From positions 62,001-126,000 of the forward strand of contig NZ_SRUO01000002.1 of assembly GCF_004791025.1 (NCBI RefSeq): a stretch of 64,000 nt of DNA, given 5' to 3'. A program made the translations under genes and the position numbers. Shown piece by piece: positions 1 to 8,789 of this stretch. Origin of the DNA: Mesorhizobium sp. M4B.F.Ca.ET.203.01.1.1 (lineage in GTDB: Bacteria > Pseudomonadota > Alphaproteobacteria > Rhizobiales > Rhizobiaceae). Each line of letters opens with the position of its first letter. The first letter of the stretch is position 1. The notes beneath the pieces are model-generated. The model was not told where the DNA came from. It made no database searches and saw only the letters and a program-made list of their open reading frames with translations.

Positions 1-795
1 CATGAACCGCAGCGTATCGCCAACGCGCAATGTGATTGCGCCCATGTCCGCCCCAGCCAGGCGTATTGCCGAGTCGACCAGCGTCTGCAGTACCGGTTGA
101 AGATCGAAGGCCGACCGGCTGATTGCCTTAAGCACATCGGCGGTCGCGGTCTGCTGCTCCAGCGCCTCGCCGAGATCGCGCGTGCGCGCCTGCACCTCCT
201 CGAAGAGGCGGACATTTTCGATGGCGATGACGGCCTGATCGGCGAAAGTTTTGAGTAGCTCGACTTGTTTTTCGCTGAACGGTCTGACCTCCGTTCGGCG
301 AATGACGAGCGCTCCAATGGCCTCGTCCTCACGCAGCAAAGGGGTGGCGAGAATTGTCCGGTGACCAAGCCGCAGCGCCATCGATCGGCCTGCAGGGAAT
401 TCGCCCTCCAGCGCGAGCAGATCATGCACGTGGATCGGCCTCCGATCGATCACCGCGCGGCCGGTGACCCACTCCCGCGTGATCGGAAAAGTGGCGAAGT
501 CGATGGGGATCGGCCCGTGGTGTGCGCCAATGGCCAGCGATTCCCCTTGCCGCAGAAAGATCGCCGCGTCATAGGCGTCGCAGAGTTGTGCGGCGTTTTC
601 CGCGACCGCATTCAGGACCGGTTGGATGTCGGTCGGCGATGCAGCGATCACCCTGAGGATCGCACTCGTCGCAGACTGCTGTTCAAGGAGATTGGCGACC
701 TCCGCAGTGCGCACCTGATTTTCTTCGCGCGCCGCTGTCAACTCGGTTCGGAGCGAGCTGATAGCCATCTCAGAGTCGGAGTCGCACCCTCCCAC
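1..795 (-). CDS. GAF-domain signalling protein, C-terminus beyond the window
   Basis: The open frame on the minus strand runs without a stop from about 795 to base 1, so only the N-terminal ~265 residues are present. I chose the GTG at 793-795 because AGGAG lies 6 bases upstream; an ATG at 768 is the alternative. A short coiled segment rich in Glu and Gln is followed by a GAF domain at about residues 35-190. It ends in the helix motif [16 protein letters not shown], typical of tandem-GAF sensor kinases and GAF-linked cyclases. A second repeat ([20 protein letters not shown]) begins a second GAF at the window edge. In known relatives the output is a histidine kinase or nucleotide cyclase; the output domain is not visible here. 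It is probably cytoplasmic, as no membrane segment is seen. Confidence 0.85.
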   Translation of the reverse strand, partial: MGGCDSDSEMAISSLRTELTAAREENQVRTAEVANLLEQQSATSAILRVIAASPTDIQPVLNAVAENAAQLCDAYDAAIFLRQGESLAIGAHHGPIPIDFATFPITREWVTGRAVIDRRPIHVHDLLALEGEFPAGRSMALRLGHRTILATPLLREDEAIGALVIRRTEVRPFSEKQVELLKTFADQAVIAIENVRLFEEVQARTRDLGEALEQQTATADVLKAISRSAFDLQPVLQTLVDSAIRLAGADMGAITLRVGDTLRFM

Positions 796-1082
796 TGAGT
801 GCTCCTGTCTTTCTCTGCTCAGTGTCGGCTTTGGCCAGCCTAGCGTCAAGTTTGGTGACCTGCAACGTCCCTTTGTGACGCAGCGCGGCCGCTTTGGTGA
901 TGCACCTGAGCGTTGGAATTTCGGAGCTATTGCTGACAGGGAATACGTCCGAGATGGGATCGTAGGTCGAGTGCCCGCTTCTTCGCACCTTGACCTAAAA
1001 CCAGTCGGTCAGCTTCTGATGCGGTGGACGGCTCTCCTCCCGCCCTGCGGTATGATCGTGGGGCCAGAGCTGGAGGAGATCT

Positions 1083-2108
1083 ATGATGGGCAACGTTACG
1101 ACGATTGGTCTGGATATTGCGAAGTCAGTGTTTCAAGTCCACGGGGTGGATGCGGCGAGTGAGGTTGTCTTTCGCAGGAAGCTGACGCGTGGGCGCGTGC
1201 TGGCATTCTTCGAGAGCCTGCCACGTTGCCTGGTCGGAATCGAAGCCTGCAGCTCGTCGCACTATTGGGCGAGAGAACTGAATGCACGTGGCCATGATGT
1301 GCGGCTGCTGCCGGCACAGTATGTGAAGCCTTATCTGAAGCGGCAGAAGAATGATGCTGCAGACGCAGAGGCGATCTGCGAGGCGGTGACACGGCCGACT
1401 ATGCGCTTCGTGCCGATGAAATCACCCGAGCAGCAAAGTGTGATGATGCTTCACCGGGTCCGGTTGATGCTCAACCGCCAGCGGACACAGATATCGAACG
1501 CGTTGCGAGCGCACCTATCCGAGTTCGGGATCGTGGCGCCGATCGGGCGGAATGGGATCGAACAATTGCTCGTGGTCGTCAACGACGAGAACGACGCCAG
1601 GATACCTGCTGACGCGCGGCTATGCCTGCGCATGCTCGAGGCGCAGCTCAGGGTCGTGAAGGCGCAGATCCTGGAGAATGATCGAAGGGTGCGGGCGAGT
1701 GCGCGAGAGACCGAGCTTGGTCGCAGGTTGATGGAGATTCCCGGCGTAGGCCCGCTACTGGCGAGTGCGTTCGTTGCGACCGTCGCCGATGTTCACGCAT
1801 TCAAGTCGGGGCGCTGCCTATCGGCCTGGATCGGACTCGTGCCGAAGCAGAACTCTAGCGGGGGAAAAGAGAAGCTTGGCAGCATCTCAAAGGCTGGCAA
1901 TCGCTACCTGCGTCAATTACTCGTTGTCGGCGCAATGGCGGTCATCCGCTATGCCGAACGGAACGGGACGAGGAGGCCATGGCTTGTGCAGTTGATGGCG
2001 CGGCGAACAGCCAAGGTTGCGGCGGTTGCGTTGGCCAATAAGACCGCCCGGATGGTTTGGGCATTGATGACGAACGGCGAGCGCTACAGAGAGCCGGTCA
2101 TCGCATAA
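1083..2108 (+). CDS. IS110-family (IS1111-like) transposase
   Basis: A 341-residue protein of normal length for IS110-family transposases, which use a RuvC-like DEDD catalytic domain and a C-terminal serine-containing Transposase_20 domain. The N-terminal GLDIAKSVFQVHGVD and GIEACSSSHYWAREL segments carry the first acidic residues, and NDAADAEAICEA carries the next acidic pair. The C-terminal part has EIPGVGPLLASAFVATVAD and LVPKQNSSGGKEKLGSISK, the latter like the IS1111 subgroup. The ATG is preceded by GGAGGAG (about 1072-1078) at short spacing. The gene is intact, so the element may be active. Confidence 0.93.
   Translation: MMGNVTTIGLDIAKSVFQVHGVDAASEVVFRRKLTRGRVLAFFESLPRCLVGIEACSSSHYWARELNARGHDVRLLPAQYVKPYLKRQKNDAADAEAICEAVTRPTMRFVPMKSPEQQSVMMLHRVRLMLNRQRTQISNALRAHLSEFGIVAPIGRNGIEQLLVVVNDENDARIPADARLCLRMLEAQLRVVKAQILENDRRVRASARETELGRRLMEIPGVGPLLASAFVATVADVHAFKSGRCLSAWIGLVPKQNSSGGKEKLGSISKAGNRYLRQLLVVGAMAVIRYAERNGTRRPWLVQLMARRTAKVAAVALANKTARMVWALMTNGERYREPVIA
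1083..2108 (+). mobile_element. IS110/IS1111-type insertion sequence (core; ends not resolved)
   Basis: The element contains the transposase described for the same span. IS110-family elements lack the usual terminal inverted repeats and target duplications, and I could not fix either end. The ~280 bases downstream (2109-2390) read as non-coding and probably include the right end, where the structured bridge-RNA-type non-coding segment of such elements often lies. The flanking sequence holds only a short conserved-looking ORF at 2391-2546. Confidence 0.7.
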
Positions 2109-2390
2109 ACTGAGACAAGGCGAGCAGTCGCCGACGAAGTTGGAAAGGGCGGACAGGAGCTAATGCACAAAGCCGGTTGAAACCGCCGGATCAGGAAAAC
2201 CCACTGGGGCCGTGCACTTCTAGTGCGAGCTTTCGATCGGGACCTGAGCCGCGCGAATGGCATTATGGCCAGCGGCACATGAAAGGCCGCACCTAAAGGT
2301 CGGATACATGGCCGCACCAACCAGCAAAGGCAAAAGCTCAGATATCCCCTTGCCAACGGAGAGCCGTCCATACACGGCCCCAAAGACGAC

Positions 2391-2546
2391 ATGACAGCTT
2401 TGCGCCTCATCTCGGTCGTCGCGCGGATCCTGCCCGCACCCCAGAAGCGACCAGCCGACGTGATCGGCAACGCTGTCCGCGTCATGCGCATTGCCACTGG
2501 CGAACTCAACCGCCAACTATCTCGCAGGCTGGCGCTCACCATCTAA
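2391..2546 (+). CDS. small hypothetical protein, possibly a remnant
   Basis: A 51-residue ORF from ATG 2391 to TAA 2544-2546. Its middle (KRPADVIGNAVRVMRIATGE) resembles the conserved start of a family of small rhizobial hypothetical proteins that I remember with a longer lysine/alanine-rich tail. The tail is missing here, so it may be a truncated copy left beside the insertion sequence. It overlaps the end of the convergent monooxygenase gene by 4 bases. No clear Shine-Dalgarno sequence is seen. No function can be given. Confidence 0.35.
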   Translation: MTALRLISVVARILPAPQKRPADVIGNAVRVMRIATGELNRQLSRRLALTI

Positions 2547-3922
2547 ATCGGCGCCAAGCTCTCAATGTGATCGGCGATGTAAGCCGCGTCACGCCCGACG
2601 AAGGATAGGACGGCCGACCGGAACGTGTGCATCCAGTGAAGTCCAAGAAAATAAACTCCCGGGCAAGGGGTGACGCCGCGCTGTTGGACTGGAGTGCCGT
2701 TAGCATCTATGATCTTTAGATTCACCCAGTCGTAGTTATAGGCGTATCCGCTTGCCCAGACGATCGTGCGAACGTTTTCCCCGCTCAATTTCAAGGCGGG
2801 CACGCTCTCGATCTGGAAAGGCAGCGGTGGCACCGAGCGATCCTGTTGGTCCACTTCCGACTGCATCGAAGTCGTAGCGGCCAGATGGTCTGCCGCCTCC
2901 AGGAAACCTGCATAACTTCTGTCGGCGGCCGCGAGCGCGTCCACAGCGTCATCAGCAAGTACTGCTGTACCATCGGCAATCCCAACTAATCGCCCCAGTA
3001 GAGTTGCGCCCTCAACGCCCAGCCGACGCGGATCAAGATCATACCCCCCGTCCATGCCGGTCAAAATTACCGACGGCGGGTACCTCCTATTGGGGAAGGA
3101 GTCGATCGTCACGTCGAAGCGGCCCAAATTTTCGTACCACCAGATAAGGTCTTGACCACGATAACGCCGAGGCACTCTGCTGTGTCGGCTGACAGCAAGA
3201 AATACTCGTCGGCCGCTGCGCAACAGTTCATCTGCAATCTGGCAGCCCGAGTTGCCACTGCCTACGACAAGGACAGCCCCCGGCGGCAGCTGTTGAGGGT
3301 TTCGGTAGCAGGTCGCATCGATCTGACAGATCGAGGCCGGTACTGCGTGGCTGTAGCCTGGAACGATCGGACGTTGAAACGGACCGGTCGCAATAACAAC
3401 ATGGCGCGCCCTGATCGGGCCGTTTGCGGTTTCGAGATGATAGGCTGCGCCGCGGTCATCGCGGGAGAGGCCAGTTACTTCAACGCCGGTGCGCACTGGC
3501 GCTTCTATCTCAGCGGCGTAGTCTACGAGAAAGCGCAAGACCTCTGAATGATGAACAAACCCGTCCGGCTCGGTCCCTGCATATGGCTTCCCTGGCAAGT
3601 CGAGCCAGCGGTTTGGTAGCTGGAACCGTAACGAGTCCCAACGTTCAGACCGCCATCGCTCGGCCACTGTAAACCGTTCGAGAACGATGTGCTGTCGACC
3701 GCGCTGACGCAAATGATAGCTCATGGCCAGTCCCGCCTGGCCACCGCCTATGATGACTGTGTCATGTTCCTCGTACAAGCTTTCGAGGCTGACTCGTGCG
3801 CCACCCAAGGCTGGTCGGTCTCGAGACTTTCGGTCAAATATGGGTCGTATGTTCACGCCTGGCGGGCCGTCAATATCCATCGCGCCGGTGTCCCTTTTAC
3901 CGCCGACATCTTGGTTGGTCAC
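2543..3922 (-). CDS. flavin-containing monooxygenase-like NAD(P)/FAD oxidoreductase
   Basis: The protein has 459 residues from a GTG start at 3920-3922; an ATG at 3880 (residue 15) is also possible, and the first ~45 residues look non-conserved. The FAD-binding Rossmann motif GGGQAG is at residues 59-64 and the NADPH-binding motif GSGNSG is at 221-226. An ATG-type motif (VVIATGPFQRP) lies near residue 176 and the C-terminal part has WASGYAYNYDW. This is the layout of the CzcO/YhjL-like flavoprotein monooxygenases, which oxygenate organic N or S atoms or ketones. The substrate is unknown. It is divergent from a TetR regulator over an operator-like palindrome, so it is probably induced by its substrate. 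Confidence 0.85.
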   Translation of the reverse strand: MTNQDVGGKRDTGAMDIDGPPGVNIRPIFDRKSRDRPALGGARVSLESLYEEHDTVIIGGGQAGLAMSYHLRQRGRQHIVLERFTVAERWRSERWDSLRFQLPNRWLDLPGKPYAGTEPDGFVHHSEVLRFLVDYAAEIEAPVRTGVEVTGLSRDDRGAAYHLETANGPIRARHVVIATGPFQRPIVPGYSHAVPASICQIDATCYRNPQQLPPGAVLVVGSGNSGCQIADELLRSGRRVFLAVSRHSRVPRRYRGQDLIWWYENLGRFDVTIDSFPNRRYPPSVILTGMDGGYDLDPRRLGVEGATLLGRLVGIADGTAVLADDAVDALAAADRSYAGFLEAADHLAATTSMQSEVDQQDRSVPPLPFQIESVPALKLSGENVRTIVWASGYAYNYDWVNLKIIDANGTPVQQRGVTPCPGVYFLGLHWMHTFRSAVLSFVGRDAAYIADHIESLAPI

Positions 3923-3951
3923 TGACGGGCGGATGTGGTACCGTTACTTGA

Positions 3952-3969
3952 TAGTAAACTGGTCTACTA
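3952..3969. promoter_or_regulatory. TetR-type operator palindrome
   Basis: An 18-bp imperfect palindrome with perfect outer arms TAGTA and TACTA and inner AC/GT pairs (TAGTA-n-AC-nn-GT-n-TACTA). It sits between the divergent monooxygenase gene and the TetR gene, ending 2 bases before the ATG of the regulator. The symmetry and size fit a TetR dimer site. This placement would repress the regulator itself and, from about 30 bases away, the monooxygenase promoter. Confidence 0.65.
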
Positions 3970-3971
3970 CA

Positions 3972-4625
3972 ATGATTGAAAAGAATCTCGCTACACGTGA
4001 ACGCTTGGTTTCCGAGGGATTGAAAGCGCTGATCCTGAACGGTTTTGACGGCGTCGGTCTGAATGCCATCCTCCAATCGGCACGTGTCCCAAAAGGCTCG
4101 TTCTACTATTTCTTCAAGAGCAAGGAGGAGTTTGCCGGTGCCGTGCTGGACGCTTACGAGCGCCACTATCTCGACTGGCGCGATGAAATGTTCAAGGACA
4201 GTTCCTGCAGCCCACTTAAGCGGCTCCGAAACTATTTCGACGCCGTAGAGGCCCAGCATCTGGCTGAGGTGCCGCTTGGCGGCTGCCTCTTTGGCGTTCT
4301 CAGCCAGGTCGCAGCTGCACGCAGCCCGGAATTCAGGGCGAGACTGGCCAGCGTGTTCTCCCGATGGGAGGAACAACTGTGTGGATTGCTGGAAGAGGCG
4401 AAGGCCATCGGAGAGGTCGGACCAAGCGTCGACGTCAAAGATGCGGCTGCCTTCCTAATCGATTGTTACGAGGGAATGCTGGTGCGCATGAAAGTCGATG
4501 GCGATCGAGGTTCTTTTGATAGATTCCGCCGCCTAGCCCTCGACCCTCTGGCATCAGGCAGACAACATGCGAAAAACTATCGCTGCATCGGAGGCGATCA
4601 GGAAAGCCAACAGACGCCTGAGTGA
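3972..4625 (+). CDS. TetR/AcrR family transcriptional regulator
   Basis: The protein has 217 residues when started at ATG 3972. The frame is open further upstream, but that extension is antisense to the monooxygenase gene and lacks TetR similarity. The N-terminal helix-turn-helix is at about residues 12-58, with GVGLNAILQSARVPKGSFYYFF and the FKSKEEF segment typical of the family. The C-terminal half is a helical ligand-binding domain with GCLFGVLSQVAAARSPEFRARL, seen in AcuR/NemR-like regulators of reactive electrophiles. There is no good Shine-Dalgarno sequence because the operator palindrome occupies that position; the message may be leaderless. It probably represses itself and the divergent monooxygenase. 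Confidence 0.9.
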   Translation: MIEKNLATRERLVSEGLKALILNGFDGVGLNAILQSARVPKGSFYYFFKSKEEFAGAVLDAYERHYLDWRDEMFKDSSCSPLKRLRNYFDAVEAQHLAEVPLGGCLFGVLSQVAAARSPEFRARLASVFSRWEEQLCGLLEEAKAIGEVGPSVDVKDAAAFLIDCYEGMLVRMKVDGDRGSFDRFRRLALDPLASGRQHAKNYRCIGGDQESQQTPE

Positions 4626-5157
4626 ATCGCAAGCTGGTCCTCTGCGCGCCTGCCTACTTCAGGACCACTATTACCCACTTCGCACGTTCGGGCGGCCGAG
4701 TAGCTCACTGTGGAAGCCTGAAAGATGCCGTAACTTCGCCCCAACGAAGCTGGAAGGGCTTCCGCACCAGCGTTACCGTCGGCTTTCAGGTGCTCTTGAT
4801 CTCTACGCGCTTAGCCAAGAGCTGGCTAAGTTCTTCGACCAGAGCGGGACACTGGTGCATCACTCGCGAGGCGATCCTTCGAGATCTCGTAAACGACGAC
4901 GAAGGCGACGAGGCGCATTGTGGCCGGCCCCAGCGCCCATGAGAACGCCACGCTCGCTGGACAGATCGCCAGCGCCAGCCGGGTCACCTCATCTCTTCCT
5001 CCATCGTGGTCGTCCAGCTCGACCGATACGGTCCCGCCGCGGACGATCCATCAGGACGGGAGTTGGCCAAGGCGAAGGGTCTGCAGGTCGAGCCGATCTA
5101 AATGAAGCAGCCCTACCCCTGAGTCTGTGCTATGTCGGATAGCGAAGGAGGGGCAAC
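4626..5157. other. 532-base stretch without a recognisable gene
   Basis: Several overlapping open frames occur on both strands, but none gives a protein with conserved-looking composition. The longest plus-strand frame is very rich in Arg, Ser and Pro, as expected for a shadow frame in GC-rich DNA. Just before the cyclase gene, AAGGAGGGG (5145-5153) serves as its ribosome binding site. I see no clear terminator after the TetR gene. Confidence 0.5.
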
Positions 5158-6900
5158 GTGAGTGAGAGGCGCAAGCTTGCGGCGATCCTGGCCGCCGATG
5201 TCGTCGGATACAGCCGGCTGGCTGGGTCGGACGAAGATCGGACGCTCGCTCGACTCCGGGCGCTGCGCAGCGACCTCATCGATCCTACCATCGCGGTGCA
5301 CACCGGACGCGTGGTGAAACGCACTGGAGACGGAACCCTCGTCGAGTTCCGCAGCGTGGTCGACGCTGTGCGCTGCGCCATTGAAGTGCAGAACGCCATG
5401 CTCGTACGCAACGCCGGGGTGCCTCCTGATCGACGTATCGAGTTCCGCATCGGGATCCATATCGGCGACATAGTCGAGGAGAGCGATGGCGACCTCATGG
5501 GCGACGGAATAAACATCGCCGCCCGCCTAGAAGGCTTGGCGAAGCCGAACGGAATCTGCTTGTCGGGTTCGGCCTACGAGCAGGTGCGTGAAAAGTTCAA
5601 GGAACAGTTTGTCGATCTGGGCGAGCAAACCTTGAAAAACATCGCCAGGCCAGTGCGCGCCTATCAAATGCTGTCCGGTGCCGCTTTCACGGAACCGGAG
5701 GTCGCACGAGGGCGACTAGTCCAGCAAGACAAGCCTTCGATCGCCGTGCTCCCGTTCCAGAACATGAGTGGCGATGTCGAGCAGCAATACCTCTGCGACG
5801 GGCTTACAGAGGACCTGATCACGGAGCTTTCACGCTTCCGGCAGATGCAGGTTGCGTCGCGCAATTCGTCCTCCCGGTTCCGCGGAGCCGACGTTGACAT
5901 GATTCGAGCGGGACGCGAACTCTGCGTGCAGTACCTCGTCGAGGGCAGTGTCCGCCGTATGGGAACGCGCATCTGGATAACGGCCCAATTGATCGATGCA
6001 ACGACGGGCAATCATGTCTGGGCAGAACGTTATGACAGTGCGCAAGACGAGATATTCGATATCCAGGATCGCGTCGTTCGCACTACCGTGGGAACACTTG
6101 TAGGACGAATGACGGCCGCGCGCACCGACTTGGTCCTGCGCAAGCCGCCAGCCAGCCTGGCGGCCTACGAATGTGTCCTGCGCGGCGATGCCTTGCCAAT
6201 GGGTACGCCGGAGATTGAGGCAGAGGCTCGGCATTACTTCGAAAGGGCCATCGAACTCGACCCCAGCTACGCTCGTGCCTACGCATTATTGTCGTCAGCT
6301 ATCGAGCGAGAGTGGTTTCTCGATATGAGTGGTTCGACCCGCTTGCTCGACGAGGCGTTCGAGATGGCGCGGAAGGCCGTCGCGCTTGATGAAAACGACC
6401 ATCTGTGCCAACTTGTAATGGCTTGGACACAGGTCGATCGCGGCGCCTACGAAGTGGGTGAACAGCATTTCGCCAAGGCCATTTCGCTAAATCCAAACCA
6501 TCCGGTCAATCACACCGACTTGGCGATGTTCTATAACTATCGCGGTGAAACCGAGAAAGCTATTGAGGGGATGCTGGAGGCGAAGCGCCTCGACCCATTC
6601 TTCAACCCTTCTTGGTATTGGGGCGAACTCGCCGCCGTTTACTTCAACGCGCGCCGCTATGACGACGCCATTGCCAACATGCGCCGATCAAGTTCTTTGT
6701 CGTTCTCGAAACAGGTTTGGTTCGCCGCAAGCTACGCAATGGCTGGCAAGCCCGATCTCGCGGGAGATTGTGTTGCTGGTTTGCTGCGCCGGGTCCCGGA
6801 TTTCTCTACTGCCCGATACGTGGCCAAGGAGCCGCTGTTTCGCATCGAAGACCGCCAGCATCTAGCTGAAGGCATGCGCAAAGCGGGCTTGCCGGAATGA
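5158..6900 (+). CDS. class III adenylate/guanylate cyclase with TolB-like and TPR regions
   Basis: A 580-residue protein with a GTG start and an excellent AAGGAGG ribosome binding site. The N-terminal class III nucleotidyl cyclase domain (about 1-170) has the two metal-binding aspartates D14 and D58, the purine-specifying K54 and D116, and the transition-state pair N119 and R123. It should therefore be active and make cAMP. Residues about 185-330 form a TolB/FlgO-like domain (KPSIAVLPFQNMSGD). The rest, to 580, carries TPR helices (for example YFERAIELDPSYARAYALL). No membrane segment is seen. This architecture is greatly expanded in rhizobia, where most copies have no assigned signal. It stands alone and ends at a hairpin terminator. 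Confidence 0.9.
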   Translation: MSERRKLAAILAADVVGYSRLAGSDEDRTLARLRALRSDLIDPTIAVHTGRVVKRTGDGTLVEFRSVVDAVRCAIEVQNAMLVRNAGVPPDRRIEFRIGIHIGDIVEESDGDLMGDGINIAARLEGLAKPNGICLSGSAYEQVREKFKEQFVDLGEQTLKNIARPVRAYQMLSGAAFTEPEVARGRLVQQDKPSIAVLPFQNMSGDVEQQYLCDGLTEDLITELSRFRQMQVASRNSSSRFRGADVDMIRAGRELCVQYLVEGSVRRMGTRIWITAQLIDATTGNHVWAERYDSAQDEIFDIQDRVVRTTVGTLVGRMTAARTDLVLRKPPASLAAYECVLRGDALPMGTPEIEAEARHYFERAIELDPSYARAYALLSSAIEREWFLDMSGSTRLLDEAFEMARKAVALDENDHLCQLVMAWTQVDRGAYEVGEQHFAKAISLNPNHPVNHTDLAMFYNYRGETEKAIEGMLEAKRLDPFFNPSWYWGELAAVYFNARRYDDAIANMRRSSSLSFSKQVWFAASYAMAGKPDLAGDCVAGLLRRVPDFSTARYVAKEPLFRIEDRQHLAEGMRKAGLPE

Positions 6901-7035
6901 CCGCTATAGGACCGAAATTCCTACCCATCCGCGCCGGTCCCGGCATGGAACCCACGCATTAACGGCATGCCTGCTTCGCGTATTCTTAAGAAGACCGTCT
7001 ATGAAGACTGGTGCTATAGTGATCGCAATCCCATC

Positions 7036-7066
7036 AAAAGCCCGCCGCTTTGGCGACGGGCTTTCT
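7036..7066 (+). terminator. hairpin terminator after the cyclase gene
   Basis: The 12-base arm AAAGCCCGCCGC (7037-7048) pairs with GCGACGGGCTTT (7053-7064) with one mismatch, leaving a 4-base loop. The A-rich left side and T-rich right side would let it work on both strands, so it could also stop transcription of the minus-strand pseudogene that ends at 7120. Confidence 0.7.
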
Positions 7067-7119
7067 GGTTGCTGGGCGCTGGCGTCATGCGGCAACGCCG
7101 CTGAAGTCAGTTAGTTGCA

Positions 7120-7470
7120 TTAGCGGCCTGCGATCAGCTGACAGAGCTGCCGCAAGTCGCGGTCGTAAGCGTCTTGACTGCTGAGCAGGTCCGCGCAGCG
7201 TTTTTCATCCGGACCAATTGCGCGCCGGACATATCATCGACGACGTTGAGCACTCTCGGGTTGGTCGCGATAGGGGAATTGGTGGCATCGGACAGGCTGC
7301 TCGGACGGATTCCAACCCCGACACCTGCCGAGACGCTACTTCCCACCCTGATATCGCCTCCAGCACCAATCGTGTTCGTGTCGCCGACTGTAGCGCCAAG
7401 TCCGGCTGTGACGCCGCTTGCGCCACCAAGCGTCGCCCCGGGGATTTGACTCGTAGCGCTCCGGCAACCC
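7120..7470 (-). pseudogene. frameshifted glycine-rich hypothetical protein
   Basis: On the minus strand a glycine/alanine/valine-rich frame (GATLGGASGVTAGLGATVGD, then SAGVGVGIRPSSLSD) reads to QLVRMKN. There a frame change at the A run opposite 7200-7206 is needed to continue into RCADLLSSQDAYDRDLRQLC and a TAA at 7120-7122. The C-terminal motif, a Cys followed by a YDxDLxxLC block, is one I associate with exported glycine-rich rhizobial proteins of unknown function. The upstream end is not clear; no start codon with a ribosome binding site was found. A single indel, or a sequencing error, explains the break. Confidence 0.5.
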
Positions 7471-7572
7471 TCAATGCTGGGGTATGGCCCGGTTCGCAGC
7501 CAACTGTGACGGAACCAAATGCAGCCCGAAGATGTTTAGCCGGAGGAAGTTCAACCGCGCGGAGGTTGTCCC

Positions 7573-7818
7573 GTGATCACGAACCCGACTGACCTAATCG
7601 ATTTTGGAAGATCGCTGTTCTACGGCCGGCATACCGCAAAGATCGCCAAACCGCCTGTTTCGAGAGCCTTTCAAGGAGGCGTCTTCGCCGCTCGCACGGG
7701 GATGGAAAGGGACGACAACCCCTATCCGTGGGGGACGGTTGCCCACATCGATTGGATCGACGGTTATGAGTCCTCGGTCCAAGTAGGTCAGGCGATGGAT
7801 CTCGACTGGGCAGGCTGA
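7573..7818 (+). CDS. Rmf/CrpP-like small protein
   Basis: An 81-residue ORF from a GTG start. The middle, AFQGGVFAARTG followed by NPYPWGTVAHIDWIDGYES, matches the pattern of the ribosome modulation factor/CrpP fold: a G-x-x-A-A helix, then NPYP and a W-x-x-GY helix. Relatives are short, cytoplasmic, often encoded in accessory DNA, and thought to bind ribosomes or antibiotics. The N-terminal ~35 residues are not recognised. It stands alone in a region of small genes. The ribosome binding site is weak (GGAGG is 11 bases or more upstream), so the start is uncertain. Confidence 0.55.
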   Translation: MITNPTDLIDFGRSLFYGRHTAKIAKPPVSRAFQGGVFAARTGMERDDNPYPWGTVAHIDWIDGYESSVQVGQAMDLDWAG

Positions 7819-7957
7819 CGCCACCGCCATCAGGTTGACAGGCAGCAGCCGTTTTGGTGGAGGCGTGGGCAATTATCAACCCGAAGAGGTAGTGTCGATA
7901 AGCACGATGGTTTGCGAGGCTAGGTTCCTGAAGGTCGACTAGAGTTGCCGGCCGGCA

Positions 7958-8188
7958 CTAGCGGATCCGCTGGACGCGGCCTCTATCGAGTCGAAATACC
8001 CCGTTCTGGCCGCCCTGCTTCTCAAAGTCGGTTTGTAGCTCATCCCAGGTGCCAAGGTACTTTCCGCAATCATCGCAAAAAATGGGCGTATCCGGACGAG
8101 AGTCATCGGGTATTCTCAGCCTGATGGTGAGGCAGTATGGGCATTCCAACCGATGATCGAGATATTTCGGGGCCATCGACAAGTTCAC
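7958..8188 (-). CDS. small zinc-ribbon hypothetical protein
   Basis: A 76-residue protein from a GTG at 8186-8188; an ATG at 8176 is the alternative. Two CxxC knuckles, CPYC near residue 16 and CDDC near residue 38, form a zinc ribbon. They are followed by GKYLGTWDELQTDFEKQGGQ and a basic tail. The family is a short rhizobial hypothetical of unknown role, probably cytoplasmic. It lies just downstream of another minus-strand small gene (8230-8541) and could be co-transcribed with it. Confidence 0.6.
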   Translation of the reverse strand: MNLSMAPKYLDHRLECPYCLTIRLRIPDDSRPDTPIFCDDCGKYLGTWDELQTDFEKQGGQNGVFRLDRGRVQRIR

Positions 8189-8229
8189 AATCTGCTCTGA
8201 TTTGCGCTCGATCCCGCGCTGGCCAAGCG

Positions 8230-8541
8230 CTAGTTCTCGCTCGCCAAAAGAAGTGGTGGTTGGCCGTGGAAGGAGGTCGCAAATCGCCCGGCCAGCCTAG
8301 TTTCCGCTTCGTGCGCAGCAAGAATGCCGCTCGTACCATCGAATTCCATCGGGATGTGAAACATTTGAGCGGTGTCCAGGACTATCTCCTCAATGTCCTC
8401 AAGGGCGATATTCTCCGAGAGATGGCGACGCCTGACTTGTTCCGCCACGACCGGAACGTTGACAATGCGAAGCCTCTGGAACGCCTCAGTGACACTCGCC
8501 GTAACGTCGTCCAGTAGGGTCTGTGAATAATGGTAGCGCAT
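8230..8541 (-). CDS. conserved small hypothetical protein
   Basis: A 103-residue protein starting at ATG 8541, chosen because GAGGT lies 5-9 bases upstream. The frame continues further upstream, but the extra 48 residues look non-coding. The conserved part (VNVPVVAEQVRRRHLSENIA, LEDIEEIVLDTAQ and PMEFDG) recalls rhizobial hypotheticals I have seen but cannot name by function. It is predicted soluble, mostly helical and acidic. The divergent neighbour is a ribbon-helix-helix protein across a 248-base AT-richer spacer. Confidence 0.6.
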   Translation of the reverse strand: MRYHYSQTLLDDVTASVTEAFQRLRIVNVPVVAEQVRRRHLSENIALEDIEEIVLDTAQMFHIPMEFDGTSGILAAHEAETRLAGRFATSFHGQPPLLLASEN

Positions 8542-8789
8542 GGTGACCTCTTGTCCTCCGGACCGGGTTACCCTCACCTTCACCATGCGCGCTCGCGAAG
8601 GGGAGCACAAGTCACAAAGCATTAAATAAGCTAATATTTTCAAGAAGTTAGTACTTACGGTAGACGCAGCCCTTAATGCATTCACCTCATCAGGCGTACA
8701 GACCCAAGACGATGGTCATGCAACCTTTGGAGGGTTATGCTCATTATACGCTAACTACTCATTCGACGCTTTATGGGTGAGGTCGCAAA

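Noticed and set aside
265..798. Plus-strand frame over the GAF gene
   Set aside because: Shadow of the minus-strand GAF protein, which shows the conserved family sequence.
2084..2542. Minus-strand frame downstream of the transposase
   Set aside because: It overlaps the transposase 3' end and has no conserved features; the region more likely contains the insertion-sequence end.
4567..5142. 191-codon plus-strand frame after the TetR gene
   Set aside because: Begins inside the TetR gene and is Arg/Ser/Pro-rich without any domain.
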